DNA from: Rhodocyclaceae bacterium
GTDB lineage: Bacteria; Pseudomonadota; Gammaproteobacteria; Burkholderiales; Rhodocyclaceae
Assembly (NCBI GenBank): GCA_030824275.1
Contig: JAVBXY010000035.1
Span: forward strand, 248,001-312,000
Direction of reading: 5' to 3'
DNA: 64,000 nt
The stretch's first letter is position 1. Every line of letters starts with the position of its first letter. The notes beneath the pieces were generated by a model. The model was not told where the DNA came from. It did no database searches and was given only the letters and a program-made list of their open reading frames with translations. This document shows, in pieces, positions 38,495-50,634 of the stretch. Both the position numbers and the translations under genes were made by a program.

Positions 38495-39683
38495 GGGGTT
38501 TCTCCAGCAGGTCGGCAATACGGACAGCGATGGCACGGGCCACCACGAATTTATCAGCGGGCGGCACGGGATGCGCGCCAGCGGCGTCGAACAGGGTAAC
38601 GGCATTGGTGTCGCCACCGAAACCGTCCTGAACCAGATTGCCGACCACCAATGCCAGCTTCTTGTCCACCCGCTTGCCTTCTGCATATTTGGCAAGGTCG
38701 CGACTCTCGGCGGCGAAGCCGACGCACAGCGGCGCATCGGTACGGGCAGCTACTTCGGCGAGGATGTCCGGGTTGGCCTCCAGTTCGATACTTAAGGCAG
38801 CGGTGCCCTTCTTGATCTTGTGCTCGACCGAAAGTTTCGGCCGGAAATCGGCAACTGCGGCAACGCCAATGAAAACGTGTTGTCCAGGCAAAGCCTTGAG
38901 CACGGCATCGCGCATCTGCAATGCGCTCTGCACATCCAGCCGAGTAACGCCACGCGGCGTCTGCAGTGCTACCGGACCGGCGACCACGGTCACCTCAGCA
39001 CCCGCTTCGACACAGGCACGAGCCAGGGAAAAACCCATCTTGCCGGAACTCTGGTTGGTCAGGCCGCGCACCGGATCGATGGCTTCGAAAGTCGGCCCCA
39101 CCGTCAGCAATACGCGCTTGCCGGCCAGCGGCTTGGGCTGGAGGAAGGCAGACAGGTCGTCGAATATCTCGGCGGCCTCAAGCATCCGGCCTACGCCGAC
39201 CTCGCCGCAGGCCTGCTCGCCCGCTACGGGGCCCAGCACGGCCACGCCATCGGCTCGCAATTGCGCCACGTTGCGCCGGGTCGGCGGGCTGTCCCACATC
39301 TGGCGGTTCATGGCCGGTGCTACCAGCAGCGGACAATCACGCGCAAGGCAAAGGGTAGACAGGAGATCATCGGCAAAACCGTGAGCCAGCTTGGCGATGA
39401 AATCAGCCGTGGCCGGCGCTACCAACAACGCCGCAGCCCCGCGCGTCAGATCAATGTGGGCCATACCGTTGTCCATGCGCTCGTCCCACAGGGCATGCCA
39501 CACCGGCCGACCGGTCAGCGCCTGGAAGGTAGCGGCACCAATGAACTGAGCACCCGCCGTCGTCAGCACTACATCTACTTGCGCCCCGGCCTTGACCAGC
39601 AGACGGGTAAGCTCCGCCGCCTTGTAGGCCGCGACACCGCCGGTGACGCCGAGGACGACACGTTTGCCCTGGAAGCCGTTCAT
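38487..39683 (-). CDS. coaBC: Bifunctional phosphopantothenoylcysteine decarboxylase / phosphopantothenate-cysteine ligase
   Basis: CoaBC catalyses two successive steps of coenzyme A synthesis. The 398 residues have the flavin-dependent CoaC domain ([29 protein letters not shown]) and the CTP-dependent CoaB domain starting at [20 protein letters not shown], with [10 protein letters not shown]. It is divergent from radC, with 45 bases between them. Confidence 0.96.
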   Translation of the reverse strand: MNGFQGKRVVLGVTGGVAAYKAAELTRLLVKAGAQVDVVLTTAGAQFIGAATFQALTGRPVWHALWDERMDNGMAHIDLTRGAAALLVAPATADFIAKLAHGFADDLLSTLCLARDCPLLVAPAMNRQMWDSPPTRRNVAQLRADGVAVLGPVAGEQACGEVGVGRMLEAAEIFDDLSAFLQPKPLAGKRVLLTVGPTFEAIDPVRGLTNQSSGKMGFSLARACVEAGAEVTVVAGPVALQTPRGVTRLDVQSALQMRDAVLKALPGQHVFIGVAAVADFRPKLSVEHKIKKGTAALSIELEANPDILAEVAARTDAPLCVGFAAESRDLAKYAEGKRVDKKLALVVGNLVQDGFGGDTNAVTLFDAAGAHPVPPADKFVVARAIAVRIADLLEKPRA

Positions 39684-39728
39684 GACATTAAAATCCCGGA
39701 AGGGAAAAGGAACGGGGAATTCTAAACC

Positions 39729-40409
39729 ATGGCCATTCGCGATTGGCCCGCCGCCGAGCGACCACGCGAGCGGCTCGCAAAGTACGGTGCAGCGGCACTC
39801 TCAGATGCCGAATTGCTGGCCATATTCCTGCGCGTCGGACTGCCGGGAAAAAGCGCCGTGGATCTGGCTCGTGACCTGCTCGACCGCTTCCATGGCGACC
39901 TGGCGGATCTGGTTGCCGCCAGCGTCAAGGATTTGGCGACGCTCCCGGGCATCGGACCGGCTAAGGCGGCCCAACTGGCGGCCGCCCTTGAACTCGCTCG
40001 CCGCACTCTCGCCGTACCACTGAAAGCACGGGATGCGCTGGCGTCGCCTCAAGCGGTACGCGACTGGCTGCGGCTGACGCTCGGTCCCCTACCCCACGAA
40101 GTCTTCATGGCCCTGTGGCTGGACGCCCAGAACCGCCTGATCGCCAGCGAGGAGCTGTTTCGCGGCACGCTGACCCAAACCAGCGTTTATCCTCGCGAAG
40201 TGGTGAAGAGCGCCTTGACGCACAATGCCGGCGCGGTGATCCTCGCCCACAATCATCCGTCGGGCATCTGCGAACCGTCACGTGCTGACGAAGTGCTCAC
40301 TCAGGCGCTGAAGCAGGCGTTGTCGCTGGTGGACGTCAAACTTCTCGACCACTTCATTGTCACCGGCGGGGCGCCGCCGCTGTCATTTGCCGAACGTGGT
40401 TTGCTATGA
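39729..40409 (+). CDS. radC: RadC family JAB-domain protein
   Basis: The 226 residues have an N-terminal UPF0758 region with a helix-hairpin-helix ([20 protein letters not shown]) and a C-terminal JAMM metal motif ([15 protein letters not shown]), as in RadC/YicR. The biochemical role of the family is unsettled. It precedes rpmB and rpmG, a widespread arrangement. Confidence 0.93.
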   Translation: MAIRDWPAAERPRERLAKYGAAALSDAELLAIFLRVGLPGKSAVDLARDLLDRFHGDLADLVAASVKDLATLPGIGPAKAAQLAAALELARRTLAVPLKARDALASPQAVRDWLRLTLGPLPHEVFMALWLDAQNRLIASEELFRGTLTQTSVYPREVVKSALTHNAGAVILAHNHPSGICEPSRADEVLTQALKQALSLVDVKLLDHFIVTGGAPPLSFAERGLL

Positions 40410-40417
40410 AAAAAGGC

Positions 40418-40447
40418 TTGAGTAATCAGGCGATTGTTTGGTAGACT
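40418..40447 (+). promoter_or_regulatory. Probable sigma-70 promoter for rpmB-rpmG
   Basis: TTGAGT (40418-40423) and TAGACT (40442-40447) are 18 bases apart. This gives a leader of about 30 bases before the rpmB ATG at 40484. It lies in the only gap between radC and rpmB. Confidence 0.55.
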
Positions 40448-40483
40448 AGCCGGCTTTACGAATTCAGCACTCAGGAGCATCAC

Positions 40484-40720
40484 ATGTCCCGCGTTTGTCA
40501 AGTTACGGGCAAGGGCCCGATGGTGGGGAACAATGTTTCCCACGCCAACAACAAGACGAAGCGTCGCTTTCTGCCCAACCTGCAGAATCGCCGTTTCTGG
40601 GTCGAAACCGAAAATCGTTTTGTGAGCCTGCGTGTTTCCAACGCCGGTCTGCGCACCATCGACAAGAAGGGTATCGACGTCATCCTCGCCGAGCTGCGTG
40701 AGCGCGGCGAGCGCGTCTAA
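40484..40720 (+). CDS. rpmB: 50S ribosomal protein L28
   Basis: L28 belongs to the large ribosomal subunit. The 78 residues start with [20 protein letters not shown] and include the conserved [18 protein letters not shown] lies seven bases before the ATG. rpmG follows after 14 bases. Confidence 0.97.
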   Translation: MSRVCQVTGKGPMVGNNVSHANNKTKRRFLPNLQNRRFWVETENRFVSLRVSNAGLRTIDKKGIDVILAELRERGERV

Positions 40721-40734
40721 ACAGGAGAATCACC

Positions 40735-40902
40735 ATGGCCAAGGGCGGACGTGAAAAGATCAAGCTGGAATCCACTGCGGGTACCGGTCATTTCTACACC
40801 ACCAACAAGAACAAGAAGACGACTCCGGAAAAGCTGGAGTTCATGAAGTACGATCCGAAGGCGCGCAAGCATGTCGCCTACAAGGAAGTGAAGCTGAAGT
40901 AA
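40735..40902 (+). CDS. rpmG: 50S ribosomal protein L33
   Basis: L33 is a 55-residue large-subunit protein. The sequence starts [20 protein letters not shown] and contains [20 protein letters not shown] and [13 protein letters not shown]. It lacks the zinc-binding cysteines of the other L33 type. A GGAG precedes the ATG at 40735, and a terminator follows at 40921. Confidence 0.96.
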   Translation: MAKGGREKIKLESTAGTGHFYTTNKNKKTTPEKLEFMKYDPKARKHVAYKEVKLK

Positions 40903-40920
40903 CTCAGCGCCTTCCCTAAT

Positions 40921-40947
40921 AAAAAACCCGCCATTGGCGGGTTTTTT
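40921..40947. terminator. Bidirectional rho-independent terminator
   Basis: AACCCGCC and GGCGGGTT pair around ATT and have A- and T-runs on both sides, so it can end rpmBG transcripts on the plus strand and desaturase transcripts on the minus strand. Confidence 0.9.
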
Positions 40948-40967
40948 ATTGCCCATGTTCCGGCTTG

Positions 40968-42119
40968 TCACACGGCATAACTCCGCAGACGCAAGGAGAA
41001 CTCCTCCAACTGCCGAATACCGCTACGCTCGGCGCGAGCGATCCAGTCCTGCAACTGGCGGACCAATTGCTCATGCGATGCAGTGGAACGCGCCCAGAGG
41101 GCTTCCAACTCCGCGCGCATGGCGTAAAACTGCGACAGACGCTCACTTCTCGCCAGCACGGCTGCAAGGCGCTGCTTCTGGGTTTCCTTGAGCTGATCCA
41201 TGTCCTTGCCCAACAGGCGCTTCATCATCCGGCTCTCGCGAGTATCGATCTTCAGTTGATCGAATTCCTCATGGGCCAGTTGCCGCAAGGACTTGAGGTA
41301 CTTCGCCATCACGTCGTAGCGGTGGGTAACGACGGCTTGCAAGGCCTCCAGGTCGATGCTGGGACGCGCAGCGACGAATCTGGGGCGTGGCGCCACTTTC
41401 TTGACCTTCGCCCAGCCGATCATTTCCATGAGCCGGATGTACAGCCAGCCGATATCAAACTCGTACCACTTGTTCGATAGCTTGGCGGAAGTGGCGAAGG
41501 CGTGGTGATTATTGTGCAACTCCTCGCCACCGATCAGAATGCCCCACGGAAAGATGTTGGTGGACGCATCGGCACAGGCGAAATTGCGATAGCCCACGAA
41601 ATGGCCTACGCCGTTGATCACACCGGCTGCCCAGAAGGGAATCCACGCCATCTGCACACCCCAGACCAGGACACCGGGAATGGCACCGAAGAGGGCAATA
41701 TCAATCCCGAGCATGAGTACGATGCCGAACTTCTGCCAGGGCGTGTAGATATGCCGTTCCAGCCAGTCGTCGGGCGTGCCGTGACCGTAGCGGGTCATGG
41801 TTTCGGCGTTGCGGGATTCCTTCACATACAGCAATACACCGCCCCACAACACACGATTGAGGCCCAGCACCTGCGGACTGTGAGGATCGTCCACCGTCTC
41901 GCACTTGGCGTGATGCTTGCGATGGATGGCCGCCCATTCCTTGGTCACCATGCCGGTGGTCAACCAGAGCCAGAAACGGAAAAAGTGACTCGGGATCGGC
42001 CCCAGCTCCAGTGCACGATGCGCCTGATGGCGGTGCAGGAAAATGGTGACCCCGGCGATGGTGACGTGCGTCATCGTCAGGGTAACGAGGACAATGCCCC
42101 ACCAGGGGAGATCAAGCAT
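40968..42119 (-). CDS. Acyl-CoA/fatty-acid desaturase
   Basis: The protein probably introduces a double bond into membrane fatty acids using a di-iron centre and oxygen. The 383 residues carry the three histidine boxes HRHQAH, HRKHHAK and HNNHHAF, and four hydrophobic segments. A long C-terminal helical extension of about 120 residues (from around residue 265) is not part of the catalytic fold. The start at 42119 overlaps the rnr end; 42131 is an alternative. No electron-donor gene is adjacent. Confidence 0.88.
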   Translation of the reverse strand: MLDLPWWGIVLVTLTMTHVTIAGVTIFLHRHQAHRALELGPIPSHFFRFWLWLTTGMVTKEWAAIHRKHHAKCETVDDPHSPQVLGLNRVLWGGVLLYVKESRNAETMTRYGHGTPDDWLERHIYTPWQKFGIVLMLGIDIALFGAIPGVLVWGVQMAWIPFWAAGVINGVGHFVGYRNFACADASTNIFPWGILIGGEELHNNHHAFATSAKLSNKWYEFDIGWLYIRLMEMIGWAKVKKVAPRPRFVAARPSIDLEALQAVVTHRYDVMAKYLKSLRQLAHEEFDQLKIDTRESRMMKRLLGKDMDQLKETQKQRLAAVLARSERLSQFYAMRAELEALWARSTASHEQLVRQLQDWIARAERSGIRQLEEFSLRLRSYAV

Positions 42120-44367
42120 TCCGACGAGCATGTTTGCCCTTGCCCTTTCCTTTGCTCGCGTTATCCGGTGTCGCCTCGGCAAGACGGAAATCAATCTTGT
42201 TGGCTTCCATGTCCACGCGGACCAGTTGCACGCTCACGCGGTCGGATAGACGGAAGCGGCGACCGCTGCGTTCACCGACCATGGCATGGGCGGATTCATC
42301 GAAGTGGAAATAGTCCTGGCCGAGTTCGGAGACGTGCACCAACCCCTCGATGAACACGTCATCCAGCGCAACGAAGATTCCGAAAGGCACCACCGAGGAA
42401 ATGCTGCCGGTGAAGGTTTCGCCGACGCGATCCTGCATGTAGTAGCACTTGAGCCAGGCCTCGACGTCGCGGGTGGCTTCGTCGGCGCGTCGCTCGGTGG
42501 CCGAGCAGTGCAGACCGATTTCCTCCCAGTTGCCCGGTTCGTATCGCCGTGTCGCCAGCGCCGACTTTATGGCCCGATGCACCAGTAGATCCGGGTAGCG
42601 GCGAATCGGTGAAGTGAAGTGGGTGTAGCTTTCATAGGCAAGCCCGAAATGGCCGACGTTGTCCGGGCTGTAGATGGCCTGGCGCAGGGAGCGCAGCATC
42701 ACCGTCTGCAAGAGTTGCTTGTCAGGGCGGTCACCGATCTTCTCCAGCAGCTTGGCGTAATCCTTGGCAGCCGGCGCGTCACCGCCGCCCAGCTGAAAAC
42801 CGAAGGTGCCAAGAAAATCGCGCAGCTTGATCAGGCGCTCCGGCGTCGGTCCTTCATGCACGCGATAGAGGGACGGATGCTCCTTTTCGCGCAAAAACTC
42901 GGAGGCGCAGACGTTGGCCGCCAGCATGCATTCCTCGATCAGGCGATGGGCATCGTTGCGCTCGTAAGGCTCGATGCGCTCTATTTTGCCGTGGTCATCG
43001 AAGACCATGCGCGTCTCGACCGTTTCGAAATCAATGGCGCCACGTTTCGCCCTTGCCTTGGCCAACTGACGGTAGAGATCGTCCAGCGCTTCGAGTTGGG
43101 GCAGCAGCGGCCCCAGTTTCTTGCAGGTGGCCGCATCCTTGTCGTAAAGCGCAGCAGCCACTTCGGTATAGGTAAGCCGGGCATGCGAAAACATCACCGC
43201 CGGATAGAAGCGATAGCGGCTGATCCCACCGGTAGCATTGATCGCCATGTCGCAGACCATGCACAGACGCTCGACCTGCGGATTCAGCGAACAAAGGCCA
43301 TTGGAAATCTTTTCCGGCAGCATCGGAATCACCCGACGCGGGAAGTACACGGAATTGCCGCGCTCGTAAGCATCGCGATCCAGCGCACCGCCAGCGGTCA
43401 CGTAATGCGAGACGTCGGCAATGGCGACGATGAGCCGATAGCCCTTGCCCTGACGCTCGCAGTACACCGCGTCATCGAAATCTTTCGCCGTTTCGCCGTC
43501 GATGGTCACCAACGGCAGCTTGGTGATGTCCTCACGATCCTTCCAGTCGGACTTGCGCACAACGTCCGGCAGCTTTTTGGTTTCCGCCAGGGCTTCCGTC
43601 GAAAACTCGAAAGGCAGCTCGTGCTTGCGCAGGGCGATCTCGATTTCCATGCCGGGATCAGCATAGTTGCCCAGAATTTCGATCAGGCGGCCGATGGGCT
43701 GTGAATGCTTGCTCGGCTGTTCAATCAGCTCGACCATCACCACCTGTCCCGGCAGCGGCTTGAGGGCCTTCCTGGCGCCCTTCTCCGGCGGTGCCAGCAG
43801 GATGTCCTGACTGATGCGGCGATTCTCGGCAACGACGAAGGAAACGCCATGTTCCTGTATCACCCGCCCGACCAACTGGCGGTTGGCGCGCTCGGTGACT
43901 TCGACAATTTTGCCTTCCGGCCGCCCCTTGCGATCGACGCCGATGATGCGGGCGATCACCCGATCGCCATGGAGAACCTTGTCCATCTCCTTGGCGGAGA
44001 GAAACACGTCGGAGCCTTCTTCGTCGGGCGTGAGAAAGCCGTAGCCGTCCGGATGACCTTGCACCTTGCCGCGAATCAGATCGGCCTTGTCGGGGATCAA
44101 CCAATCGCCGCGACGGTTCTGCATCAACTGGGCATCACGGGCCATGGCGCCGAGACGGCGCTGGAAGGACTCCAGTTCGGAATCGTCCACATCCAGGGCT
44201 TCCGCCACCTGCCGAAACTCCATCGGCGCACCTTGTGCCGTCAGGATTTGCAGAATGTATTCGCGGCTCGGTAACGGGTGGTCGTACTTGGCCTTCTCGC
44301 GCTCAAACTCAGGGTCGGCGCGACGTATTTTGGAGAATTTCTGAGACTTGCTTTGCTTGTTTGACAA
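42112..44367 (-). CDS. rnr: Ribonuclease R
   Basis: RNase R is a processive 3'-5' exoribonuclease that degrades structured RNA. The 751 residues have an N-terminal winged-helix region, cold-shock domains (GKVQGHPDGYGFLTPDEEGS), the RNB catalytic core with DFDDAVYCE, and a C-terminal S1 domain (GETFTGSISSVVPFGIFVAL). It starts at a TTG (44367) that directly abuts the -35 of the divergent tRNA promoter. A dispersed repeat copy encodes IKSALATRRY at the end of the RNB core. Confidence 0.96.
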   Translation of the reverse strand: MSNKQSKSQKFSKIRRADPEFEREKAKYDHPLPSREYILQILTAQGAPMEFRQVAEALDVDDSELESFQRRLGAMARDAQLMQNRRGDWLIPDKADLIRGKVQGHPDGYGFLTPDEEGSDVFLSAKEMDKVLHGDRVIARIIGVDRKGRPEGKIVEVTERANRQLVGRVIQEHGVSFVVAENRRISQDILLAPPEKGARKALKPLPGQVVMVELIEQPSKHSQPIGRLIEILGNYADPGMEIEIALRKHELPFEFSTEALAETKKLPDVVRKSDWKDREDITKLPLVTIDGETAKDFDDAVYCERQGKGYRLIVAIADVSHYVTAGGALDRDAYERGNSVYFPRRVIPMLPEKISNGLCSLNPQVERLCMVCDMAINATGGISRYRFYPAVMFSHARLTYTEVAAALYDKDAATCKKLGPLLPQLEALDDLYRQLAKARAKRGAIDFETVETRMVFDDHGKIERIEPYERNDAHRLIEECMLAANVCASEFLREKEHPSLYRVHEGPTPERLIKLRDFLGTFGFQLGGGDAPAAKDYAKLLEKIGDRPDKQLLQTVMLRSLRQAIYSPDNVGHFGLAYESYTHFTSPIRRYPDLLVHRAIKSALATRRYEPGNWEEIGLHCSATERRADEATRDVEAWLKCYYMQDRVGETFTGSISSVVPFGIFVALDDVFIEGLVHVSELGQDYFHFDESAHAMVGERSGRRFRLSDRVSVQLVRVDMEANKIDFRLAEATPDNASKGKGKGKHARRNA
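42542..42569 (-). repeat. Dispersed 28-bp repeat, copy h
   Basis: It matches the consensus at 24 of 28 positions. It lies in rnr in the sense direction, in the KSALA frame, in a variable linker after the conserved LVHRAI segment. Confidence 0.8.
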
Positions 44368-44388
44368 TCCGGGTTTTTCCTATAGAAT
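44361..44388 (+). promoter_or_regulatory. Sigma-70 promoter for tRNA-Leu
   Basis: A perfect TTGACA (44361-44366) and TAGAAT (44383-44388) are 16 bases apart and end 21 bases before the tRNA. The -35 element abuts the TTG start codon of rnr on the other strand. Confidence 0.75.
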
Positions 44389-44409
44389 TCGCGCCTCGTT
44401 TGACGTGCC

Positions 44410-44494
<85 letters not shown>

Positions 44495-44513
44495 AATAGG
44501 CACAGAATAACGA

Positions 44514-44556
44514 AAAGCAAGGGCCAACGGTTAATTACCGCTGGCCCTTTTGCTTT
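44514..44556. terminator. Terminator after tRNA-Leu
   Basis: AAAGCAA then GGGCCA pair with TGGCCC then TTTTGCTTT around a 15-base loop, with a two-base bulge. T- and A-rich arms could also terminate purA transcripts coming from the other side. Confidence 0.75.
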
Positions 44557-44579
44557 GCGCGGCGTCGTGCGCTGGCGAC

Positions 44580-47052
<2,473 letters not shown>

Positions 47053-47057
47053 GACAT

Positions 47058-47243
47058 TCAGCGGAACAGGTTCAGCAGGACGACGCCGACGATCACCGAG
47101 GACAATCCGATGAAACGAATCTGTCCGTCGGCCAGCTCGGTGACGCGGCGAAAGGTTTCGCGCCAGACCTTCGGCGCGACGAAGGGCAGGATGCCCTCGA
47201 TCACCAGCATGAGGGCAAAGGCAAGCAGCAGCGTCTTGTCCAT
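47058..47243 (-). CDS. DUF2065 small membrane protein
   Basis: The 61 residues form two hydrophobic helices ([18 protein letters not shown] and [17 protein letters not shown]) joined by a short polar segment with WRETFRRV. Such YjeT-like proteins commonly lie between hflC and purA or hisZ. The function is unknown. Confidence 0.85.
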   Translation of the reverse strand: MDKTLLLAFALMLVIEGILPFVAPKVWRETFRRVTELADGQIRFIGLSSVIVGVVLLNLFR

Positions 47244-47262
47244 CGTTACGAACGGATAAGAC

Positions 47263-48138
47263 TCACTTGCCCTTGCCGCTGTTCTTCAAATACTTGAAGA
47301 ACTCGGTGTTGGGTTCGAGCACCAGCAGGTCACTCTTATTCTTGAAGCTGCCGCGATAGGCTTCGAGGCTGCGATAGAAGGCATAGAACTCCGGGTTCTC
47401 TCCGAAGGCGCGACCATAGGTGGAGGCGGCCTTGGCATCGCCCTCACCCTTGATCTTCTGGGCGTCGCGGTAGGCTTCGGCAACGATGATCTCGCGCTGA
47501 CGATCCGCATCGGCACGAATTTTTTCCGCCTCAGCAAAACCTTCGGAACGCAGTTCATTGGCCACCCGCTTGCGTTCAGTCTCCATGCGGCGATAGACGG
47601 ATTCAGAGACTTCCGGCGGCAGGTCCACCCGCTTCAGGCGCACGTCGATGATCTGCACGCCCATGGCGCGCATGTCGGCATCGGCCTTCTTCTGCACCTC
47701 GACCATGATGTTGTCGCGGGCGCCGGATACTACATCGTGCACCGTGCGACGACCGAACTCCTCACGCAGACCGGCATTTACCGTCTGCGACAAGCGGGTC
47801 TTGGCAACCGCTTCATCGCCGCCGACGGAGATGTAGTACTGCTTGACGTCGTGGATGCGCCATTTAACGAAGGAATCCACCAGCACCGGCTTCTTTTCGG
47901 CGGTGAGAAAACGCTCCGGCTCCGGTGAATCCATGGTCAGGATGCGTTTATCGAAAATACGCACGTTCTGGATCAGCGGCCACTTGAAGGTCAGACCGGG
48001 CTCGGAGACGACTTCCTTGATCTCGCCCAACTGGAAAATGATCGCGAACTGGCGCTGATCGACGGTGAACACCGTCATGGCGAAAATCGCCAGCAGGCCA
48101 AACACAAAAGATGCGGCAAAGGACAGGTGGCGTTGCAT
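47263..48138 (-). CDS. hflC: FtsH protease modulator HflC
   Basis: HflC and HflK form a membrane cage around the protease FtsH. The 291 residues have an N-terminal membrane helix (FAASFVFGLLAIFAMTVFTV), a band 7/SPFH domain and a long helical region (RRMETERKRVANELRSEGFA). Its ATG overlaps the hflK stop (ATGA). Confidence 0.96.
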   Translation of the reverse strand: MQRHLSFAASFVFGLLAIFAMTVFTVDQRQFAIIFQLGEIKEVVSEPGLTFKWPLIQNVRIFDKRILTMDSPEPERFLTAEKKPVLVDSFVKWRIHDVKQYYISVGGDEAVAKTRLSQTVNAGLREEFGRRTVHDVVSGARDNIMVEVQKKADADMRAMGVQIIDVRLKRVDLPPEVSESVYRRMETERKRVANELRSEGFAEAEKIRADADRQREIIVAEAYRDAQKIKGEGDAKAASTYGRAFGENPEFYAFYRSLEAYRGSFKNKSDLLVLEPNTEFFKYLKNSGKGK

Positions 48139-49400
48139 CAGCGATCTCCCCGCTCGCGCGAATTGAGGTTGTCGCGGGAGCGTGTGTCACCCGGCACGGT
48201 GCGCTCCATCTGGGGCGGTGCAGCGCCAGAAGTCGGCGCTGGCACCACGGCGCGCGGGCCGGCGACGGAAGCCTCGGGCACCGTCGCGGCGGTCACGGCG
48301 CCGGCCGCCTGCATCAGCTTGTCCAACGGCAGATAGAGCAGATTGCCGCCGCCCTTGGCGTCCACCATGACCTTGCTGGTGTTGGCGTAAACCTGTTGCA
48401 TGGTATCGAGGTACATGCGGCTGCGCGTGACCTCCGGCGCCTTGTTGTATTCGACCAATATCTGCTTGAAACGCGAAGCATCACCGTCCGCCGTGGCGAT
48501 CATGCGCTGCTTGTAGCCGTTGGCTTCTTCCATCAGGCGCGAGGCAGTACCGCGTGCTTTCGGGATCACGTCATTGGCGTAGGCCTGGCCTTCGTTTTTC
48601 TGCCGCTCGCGGTCCTGGCCGGCCTTGACGGCGTCGTCGAAGGCTGCCTGCACTTGCTCCGGCGGTTGCGTGCCCTGCATGCTGACGGAGCGCACCTGGA
48701 TACCCGTATCGTAGCGATCAAGAATGTCCTGAATCAGCTTCTGCGTGTTGGCGGCGATCTGGTCACGGCCTTCATACAGCACAAAGTCCATCTTGCTCTT
48801 GCCCACGACCTCGCGGATCGCGGTCTCGGCGGCCTGCATCACGCTGTCGTCGGGGTGGCGATTCTTGAACAGGTAGGCCTGAGGGTCTTTGAGCAGATAC
48901 TGCACGGCGAACTGGACGCTGACGATGTTTTCATCGTCGGTCAGCATCAGGGCTTCCTTCGGCACCTTGTTCTTCTCCGAGCCGCGATAGCCAATTTCGA
49001 CAGTACGAACACCGGTCAAATTGACAATCTCATGGGCCTGGACCGGCCACGGCAGACGCCAGCGCAGACCGGGCTCGGTGGTTTCCTTGTAGGCGCCGAA
49101 CTGGAGAACAACGCCACGCTGCGAGGCATCGACGATGTAGAAGCCGCTGGCCAGCCAGACTACGGCCACCAACGCCAGAATGATGCCGACGCCACCGCCA
49201 AATTGCTGCGGGCTGATGGAGGGACGCCGACTGCTGCCATCACCACCATCGCTGCCGCCGCCACCCTTGTTGCCGAAAATTCCGGACAAGCGGCGGTTGA
49301 AATCACGCCAGAGTTCTTCGAGATCGGGGGGGCCTTGGTTGCCGCCGCCGCGCTTGCCACCACCGGGCTGGTTGCCCCAGCCGTGGTCGTTGAGAGACAT
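48138..49400 (-). CDS. hflK: FtsH protease modulator HflK
   Basis: HflK partners HflC. The 420 residues have a Gly-rich cytoplasmic N-terminus (MSLNDHGWGNQPGGGKRGGG), one membrane helix (GVGIILALVAVVWLASGFYI) and a band 7 domain. The C-terminal tail is variable; a dispersed repeat copy encodes AVVPAPTSGAAP there. The frame is open for six codons upstream, but the ATG at 49400 gives the usual start. It begins 14 bases after hflX. Confidence 0.96.
   Translation of the reverse strand: MSLNDHGWGNQPGGGKRGGGNQGPPDLEELWRDFNRRLSGIFGNKGGGGSDGGDGSSRRPSISPQQFGGGVGIILALVAVVWLASGFYIVDASQRGVVLQFGAYKETTEPGLRWRLPWPVQAHEIVNLTGVRTVEIGYRGSEKNKVPKEALMLTDDENIVSVQFAVQYLLKDPQAYLFKNRHPDDSVMQAAETAIREVVGKSKMDFVLYEGRDQIAANTQKLIQDILDRYDTGIQVRSVSMQGTQPPEQVQAAFDDAVKAGQDRERQKNEGQAYANDVIPKARGTASRLMEEANGYKQRMIATADGDASRFKQILVEYNKAPEVTRSRMYLDTMQQVYANTSKVMVDAKGGGNLLYLPLDKLMQAAGAVTAATVPEASVAGPRAVVPAPTSGAAPPQMERTVPGDTRSRDNLNSRERGDR
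48228..48255 (+). repeat. Dispersed 28-bp repeat, copy i
   Basis: It matches the consensus at 21 of 28 positions, with the core AGTCGGCGCTGGC intact. It lies antisense in the hflK 3' end and encodes PAPTS in the disordered tail. Confidence 0.7.
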
Positions 49401-49414
49401 GAGGATTCCGGCGA

Positions 49415-50581
49415 TCACGGTTTTGTATGTTCTATGGAGTTGGCCGATGCGACTGCCTCGGCGGGTGATTGGGAAGCTGCGGTTGATGTGATTCTGGATT
49501 GTGCTATTTCAGCCAGCGCCTCGCGCAACAGCGGCAGGCCTTCACCGGTTCGTGCGCTCAATCGAACGCGCGAGATGTTACCACAGTCGTCCCGCTCTAC
49601 TCCGGGGCTCGCGGCCGTGGCGTCGATCTTGTTCCAGACGATGATTTGTGGGACATCGGCAGCCCCGATTTCGTTCAATACGCCATTCACGGCGTCGATC
49701 TGCTGGTCCCGGTCGGGGCTGGCGGAATCGACCACATGCAGCAGCAGATTGGCCTGGGCAGTCTCCTCCAGCGTCGCCTGGAAGGCAGCGACCAGCGAGT
49801 GGGGTAGGTCGCGGATGAAGCCAACGGTGTCCGACAACACGATCTGCCCGGCACCCTCGATGAAGAGGCGCCGCGAGGTGGTGTCGAGGGTGGCAAACAG
49901 CTGGTCAGCGGCATACGCGCCAGCCTTGGTCAAGGCATTAAACAGGGTGCTCTTGCCCGCATTGGTATAGCCAACCAGCGATACACCGAGCACTTCGCTG
50001 CGGGTACGGGCGCGACGACGCACAGCCCGTTGCCGCTCCAACTGCTTGAGTCGTTCCTTGAGCAGGGCGACGCGTTTGCCCAGCAGGCGGCGGTCAGTTT
50101 CCAGCTGGGTTTCACCGGGACCACGTAAGCCAATACCGCCCTTTTGCCGTTCCAGGTGAGTCCACCCACGCACCAGGCGCGTCGCCAGATGCTGGAGTTG
50201 GGCCAGTTCGACCTGGAGTTTGCCCTCGTGGCTCTTGGCCCGCAGGGCGAAGATATCGAGGATCAGGCTGCTGCGGTCGACTACGCGACGCTCCAGCACG
50301 CGCTCCAGATTGCGCTGCTGGCCCGGGGACAGGTCGTGGTTGAAGATCACCACATCGGCATCGTGCAGGCTCGCCGCCTCACCGATCTCGGTGACTTTGC
50401 CCTTGCCGGCAAACAGCTTGGGATCGGGACTGGCGCGACGACCGGAGACAACGGCCAGCGGACGCGCCCCGGCACTGGAAGCCAGCAACTGGAATTCAGC
50501 GAGGCGCTCGGCTTGATCGCCGGCACCGAAATCGAGTTGGACCAGAACGGCATTTTCGCCGCTGGCGGGACGCTCGAACAT
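49415..50581 (-). CDS. hflX: GTPase HflX
   Basis: HflX is a ribosome-associated GTPase that rescues or splits stalled ribosomes. The 388 residues have the N-terminal HflX domain, the glycine-rich GIGLRGPGETQLETDRR, and the G domain with G1 GYTNAGKST and G3 DTVGFIRDLPH. The ATG at 50581 (MFERPASGENAVLVQLDFG) is preferred over a TTG at 50596. It lies between hfq and hflK, the classical order. Confidence 0.95.
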   Translation of the reverse strand: MFERPASGENAVLVQLDFGAGDQAERLAEFQLLASSAGARPLAVVSGRRASPDPKLFAGKGKVTEIGEAASLHDADVVIFNHDLSPGQQRNLERVLERRVVDRSSLILDIFALRAKSHEGKLQVELAQLQHLATRLVRGWTHLERQKGGIGLRGPGETQLETDRRLLGKRVALLKERLKQLERQRAVRRRARTRSEVLGVSLVGYTNAGKSTLFNALTKAGAYAADQLFATLDTTSRRLFIEGAGQIVLSDTVGFIRDLPHSLVAAFQATLEETAQANLLLHVVDSASPDRDQQIDAVNGVLNEIGAADVPQIIVWNKIDATAASPGVERDDCGNISRVRLSARTGEGLPLLREALAEIAQSRITSTAASQSPAEAVASANSIEHTKP

Positions 50582-50634
50582 CAGCGCATCAGGCAAGCCG
50601 CCTCAAGGCAGCCGCCTGTCGCAAGGGGGAAGGA

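Noticed and set aside
39085-39110. Repeat-like AAAGTCGGCCCC in coaBC
   Set aside because: It is explained by the conserved TVGPTFEA segment of CoaB, and only the first nine bases match.
48111-49970. A 619-codon open frame on the plus strand across hflC-hflK-hflX
   Set aside because: It is antisense to conserved genes, with low-complexity His/Gly-rich translation typical of such shadows.
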